This document shows positions 5,027-6,795 of a stretch of 6,795 nt of DNA, one piece after another. The position numbers and the translations under genes are program-made. This stretch comes from an uncultured Haemophilus sp. GTDB taxonomy: Bacteria; Pseudomonadota; Gammaproteobacteria; Enterobacterales; Pasteurellaceae. Within the stretch, counting starts at the first letter, position 1. Each line of letters starts with the position of its first letter. The notes under the pieces are model-generated. The model saw only the letters and a list, made by a program, of their open reading frames with translations, was not told the origin of the DNA and did no database searches. The stretch lies in assembly GCF_905207935.1 (NCBI RefSeq), contig NZ_CAJLNI010000097.1:1-6795 (forward strand), in the 5' to 3' direction.

Positions 5027-6292
5027 ATGAAAAAAACAGCCCTAAAATTCACCGCACTTTTACTTGGTTTGACGCTTGCAAGCGGTGTATTTGCAACAGA
5101 AAATCGCCAAAACAAACAGAATGAAGATTACGAGCTTGAGAAAGTCTTAATTTTCAGCCGCCATGGATTACGCTCGCCAGTGGAAAAAGATCCACAAGAG
5201 ATGGCAAAATATTCACCGTATGCGTGGGCAAAATGGGATGTGCCATCAGGTTATCTCACGGCAAAAGGAACGGTATTAGAAACCTATTTTGGCCAATATT
5301 TAGGTCAATGGCTTGCAGATAAAGGGTTATTAACAACTGAACGTTGTGCATCGGGTGAAGGTATTTTCGCTTATGCGAATGGTGTACAACGCACCATTGC
5401 AACAGGTCAGGCAATTGTTTCTGGCGCATTTGCGGGCTGTAATGTTCAACTGCAACATCACGGTAAAATTGGTTCAGAAAAAGATCCCATTTTTAACACA
5501 CAAGCGCATAATCCAAGTCAAGCCTTGATTGAATCTGCAAAAAATAACGTTGATTTAACCGCTTTACAGCAAAAATTAGCGCCAAATTATGCGCTATTGA
5601 GTGAAATTATCGATTATAAAAACTCACCAAACTGCTTGCAAAAAGGCGAGTGTGATTTAGGTGGAAAAGTCGGTGAATACAGTATTAAAGACGGTAAGTC
5701 GGTCAAAATTACGGGTTCTATCAGCACCGGAAAGAAAATTGTTAGTGCGTTATTGCTTGCGCATTATGTGGGCAAGCCTGATTCAGAAATCGCAAACGGC
5801 CGCGTGGATAGCCAAGAAAAATGGCGTGCAATTAACGAAATTAAAAACGAATATTACCGCACGTTATTTAAAAACAACGAAGCGTTAGCACAAAATGCAT
5901 CATACCCGTTATTGGCATTTATTCAGCAACAGCTAAATAGTGAAAACAAAATTAACTTATTGGTTGGACACGATTCTAATATCGTCGCTCTGCTGGCTGC
6001 ACTAGGTGTTGAGCCTTATGAGTTAGATGATTCGTTGGAAAATATCCCAATCGGTGGCAAATTGCTATTTGAAGTGTGGAAGCACAAACCAAGTGGCAAA
6101 CTCAAATTTAAGTTGGATTATGTGTATCAAACCACTGAACAACTGATTAACATCACGCCACTAAGTTTAGCGACACCTCCAAACCAAACAGCATTAACCC
6201 TCAAAGGCTGTAAGAAAGATGAAAATGGCTTTTGTGATTACGAGCGTTTTCAACAGGTGTTGAGTGAGAGTATTAAGAACGGTAAGAAATAG
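5027..6292 (+). CDS. agp: Periplasmic glucose-1-phosphatase (histidine acid phosphatase family)
   Basis: The 421-residue enzyme belongs to the branch 2 histidine acid phosphatases and would release phosphate from sugar phosphates such as glucose-1-phosphate in the periplasm, letting the cell use the sugar. Residues 1-23 are a signal peptide (cleavage after GVFA). The catalytic R45-H-G-L-R-S-P51 carries the nucleophile His46, and G314-H-D-S-N supplies the proton donor Asp316. Resemblance to E. coli Agp runs the whole length: WAKWDVPSGYLTAKG, YANGVQRTIATGQ, IPIGGKLLFEVW and VYQTTEQL all have close counterparts, and the six mature-region Cys sit where Agp has its own, suggesting three disulfides. 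E. coli Agp has RHNLRAP where this has RHGLRSP, closer to phytases such as AppA, so substrate preference may differ. A USS lies in the signal-peptide codons. The ribosome site is weak. Confidence 0.93.
   Translation: MKKTALKFTALLLGLTLASGVFATENRQNKQNEDYELEKVLIFSRHGLRSPVEKDPQEMAKYSPYAWAKWDVPSGYLTAKGTVLETYFGQYLGQWLADKGLLTTERCASGEGIFAYANGVQRTIATGQAIVSGAFAGCNVQLQHHGKIGSEKDPIFNTQAHNPSQALIESAKNNVDLTALQQKLAPNYALLSEIIDYKNSPNCLQKGECDLGGKVGEYSIKDGKSVKITGSISTGKKIVSALLLAHYVGKPDSEIANGRVDSQEKWRAINEIKNEYYRTLFKNNEALAQNASYPLLAFIQQQLNSENKINLLVGHDSNIVALLAALGVEPYELDDSLENIPIGGKLLFEVWKHKPSGKLKFKLDYVYQTTEQLINITPLSLATPPNQTALTLKGCKKDENGFCDYERFQQVLSESIKNGKK
5051..5059 (-). repeat. DNA uptake signal sequence (USS), ACCGCACTT on the plus strand
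   Basis: A perfect uptake signal core inside the phosphatase gene, reading Thr-Ala-Leu within the hydrophobic part of the signal peptide. USS cores in this reading frame suit signal peptides well, and the left-edge gene shows the same placement. Confidence 0.9.
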
Positions 6293-6297
6293 CGTTC

Positions 6298-6663
6298 ATG
6301 CAACCCTATGAAAAATACTTAAAAGAGAATTCTCAGAAATTGCGAGGGGGTCAAACGGATGCGGAAAGAAAATTATGGCAACGCATCAATCGAGATCAAT
6401 TATTAGGATTTCGATTTAATCGACAAAAGCCACTTTTAAGTTATATCGTTGATTTTTATTGTGCGAAAGCAAAGCTGATTATCGAATTGGACGGTAGTCA
6501 GCACTATGAACCTGATTATCAGGAAAAAGACGCATTGCGAGATGCAGAATTAAATTCACTTGGTTTCACTGTGATGCGATTTAGCAATGATGAAGTAATG
6601 CGTGAAATTGAAGCGGTAGTAGAGCAGATTTATTTGTTTTTAGAAAATGTAAGGGCTGATTGA
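6298..6663 (+). CDS. DUF559 putative endonuclease-fold protein
   Basis: The 121-residue protein is a full-length DUF559 member, a family related in fold to Vsr and PD-(D/E)XK nucleases but without an established function. The family hallmarks are all present: QTDAERKLWQRI (19-30), GFRFNRQKPLLSYIVDFYC (37-55), the acidic core KLIIELDGSQHY (59-70) with Glu63 and Asp65, and the C-terminal DAELNSLGFTVMRFSNDEV segment. Asp52, Glu63 and Asp65 with Gln68/His69 are the likely metal-site residues by analogy. The start lies 5 bases after the phosphatase stop with a poor ribosome site, so it is probably translated from the phosphatase transcript. A palindromic repeat lies about 40 bases downstream. Nuclease activity is inferred from fold only. 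Members are often scattered singly in genomes, which fits horizontal spread. Confidence 0.9.
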   Translation: MQPYEKYLKENSQKLRGGQTDAERKLWQRINRDQLLGFRFNRQKPLLSYIVDFYCAKAKLIIELDGSQHYEPDYQEKDALRDAELNSLGFTVMRFSNDEVMREIEAVVEQIYLFLENVRAD

Positions 6664-6687
6664 GTATGAGGTTGGATTAACTTGTGC

Positions 6688-6725
6688 CAAATCTCCCCTA
6701 CCCCTCTTTGCTAAAGAGGGGAATT
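6688..6725. repeat. Palindromic, probably dispersed intergenic repeat (9-bp stem hairpin)
   Basis: CCCCTCTTT (6701-6709) and AAAGAGGGG (6713-6721) form a perfect 9-bp stem with a 3-base loop, preceded by a second C-run (TCTCCCCTA). Neither strand has a proper T-tract after the stem (AATTCTTG on the plus side), so it is a weak intrinsic terminator at best, though it may stop or stabilise the DUF559 transcript. From memory, closely similar sequences occur as scattered intergenic repeats in Haemophilus and other bacteria; only one copy is in this window, so the dispersed nature is unproven here. Confidence 0.6.
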
Positions 6726-6753
6726 CTTGAGTAAATTGATAGTAATTGGCTCA

Positions 6754-6783
6754 TTTACATTTTAATTTCAATAGAGATTAAAT
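6754..6783 (+). promoter_or_regulatory. Candidate promoter for a gene beyond the right edge
   Basis: TTTACA (6754-6759) matches the -35 consensus at five of six bases; TTAAAT (6778-6783), 18 bases later, is a four-of-six -10. It follows the palindromic repeat in a 132-base stretch with no open frame and faces out of the window. The downstream gene could be glyS, the missing partner of glyQ, but nothing in the window shows it. Confidence 0.3.
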
Positions 6784-6795
6784 TATCTGCTTTCT

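Noticed and set aside
6325..6334. 10-base palindrome GAGAATTCTC within the DUF559 gene
   Set aside because: It is short, lies in coding sequence and has no repeated partner; expected by chance in AT-rich DNA.

Overview
The window looks like chromosomal DNA of a Pasteurellaceae species, most likely a Haemophilus such as H. parainfluenzae or a relative. It carries four perfect copies of the Haemophilus-type DNA uptake signal (AAGTGCGGT or its complement ACCGCACTT, at 3, 2208, 3207 and 5051). It is AT-rich with AT-rich codon choice, and glyQ is of the gamma-proteobacterial type. The species call is inference.

Left part (1-2288), minus strand. A BtuB-like TonB-dependent outer-membrane receptor (2061 to 109) ends in a clean intrinsic terminator. 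Beyond it, a second minus-strand gene appears to start at position 35 and run off the left edge; only 11 codons of a signal-peptide-like N-terminus are visible. Fur-like half-sites overlap the candidate -10 boxes of both genes, which would suit an iron or heme uptake locus, but neither site is complete. The receptor leader holds an interrupted inverted repeat with an alternative hairpin and a U tract, possibly an attenuator or an operator.

Middle part (2289-4986), plus strand. glyQ (glycyl-tRNA synthetase alpha subunit) comes first, but glyS does not follow. Instead there is a tight cluster: a nitrobindin/THAP4-like heme-binding beta-barrel protein, a glutaredoxin-related protein with a single active-site Cys, a small cysteine-rich putative lipoprotein, and a three-helix membrane protein. 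Three of the four junctions are 1-base TAATG overlaps or a 4-base gap. The lipoprotein gene seems to lack one A in the A-tract after its original ATG, which moves its signal peptide out of frame.

Right part (4987-6795), plus strand. A periplasmic histidine acid phosphatase clearly related to E. coli glucose-1-phosphatase (Agp) is followed 5 bases later by a DUF559 putative nuclease. About 40 bases after the DUF559 stop lies a 9-bp-stem palindrome resembling a dispersed repeat, and then a candidate promoter for a gene outside the window.

Taken together, glyQ is housekeeping and the rest looks like an accessory set concerned with the envelope, redox or heme chemistry, and phosphate-ester scavenging. 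No RNA genes, CRISPR arrays, insertion sequences or prophage genes were seen. The points most worth checking are the A-tract frameshift in the lipoprotein gene, the coupled heme-barrel and glutaredoxin pair, the receptor leader structure, and the DUF559 gene beside the palindromic repeat.
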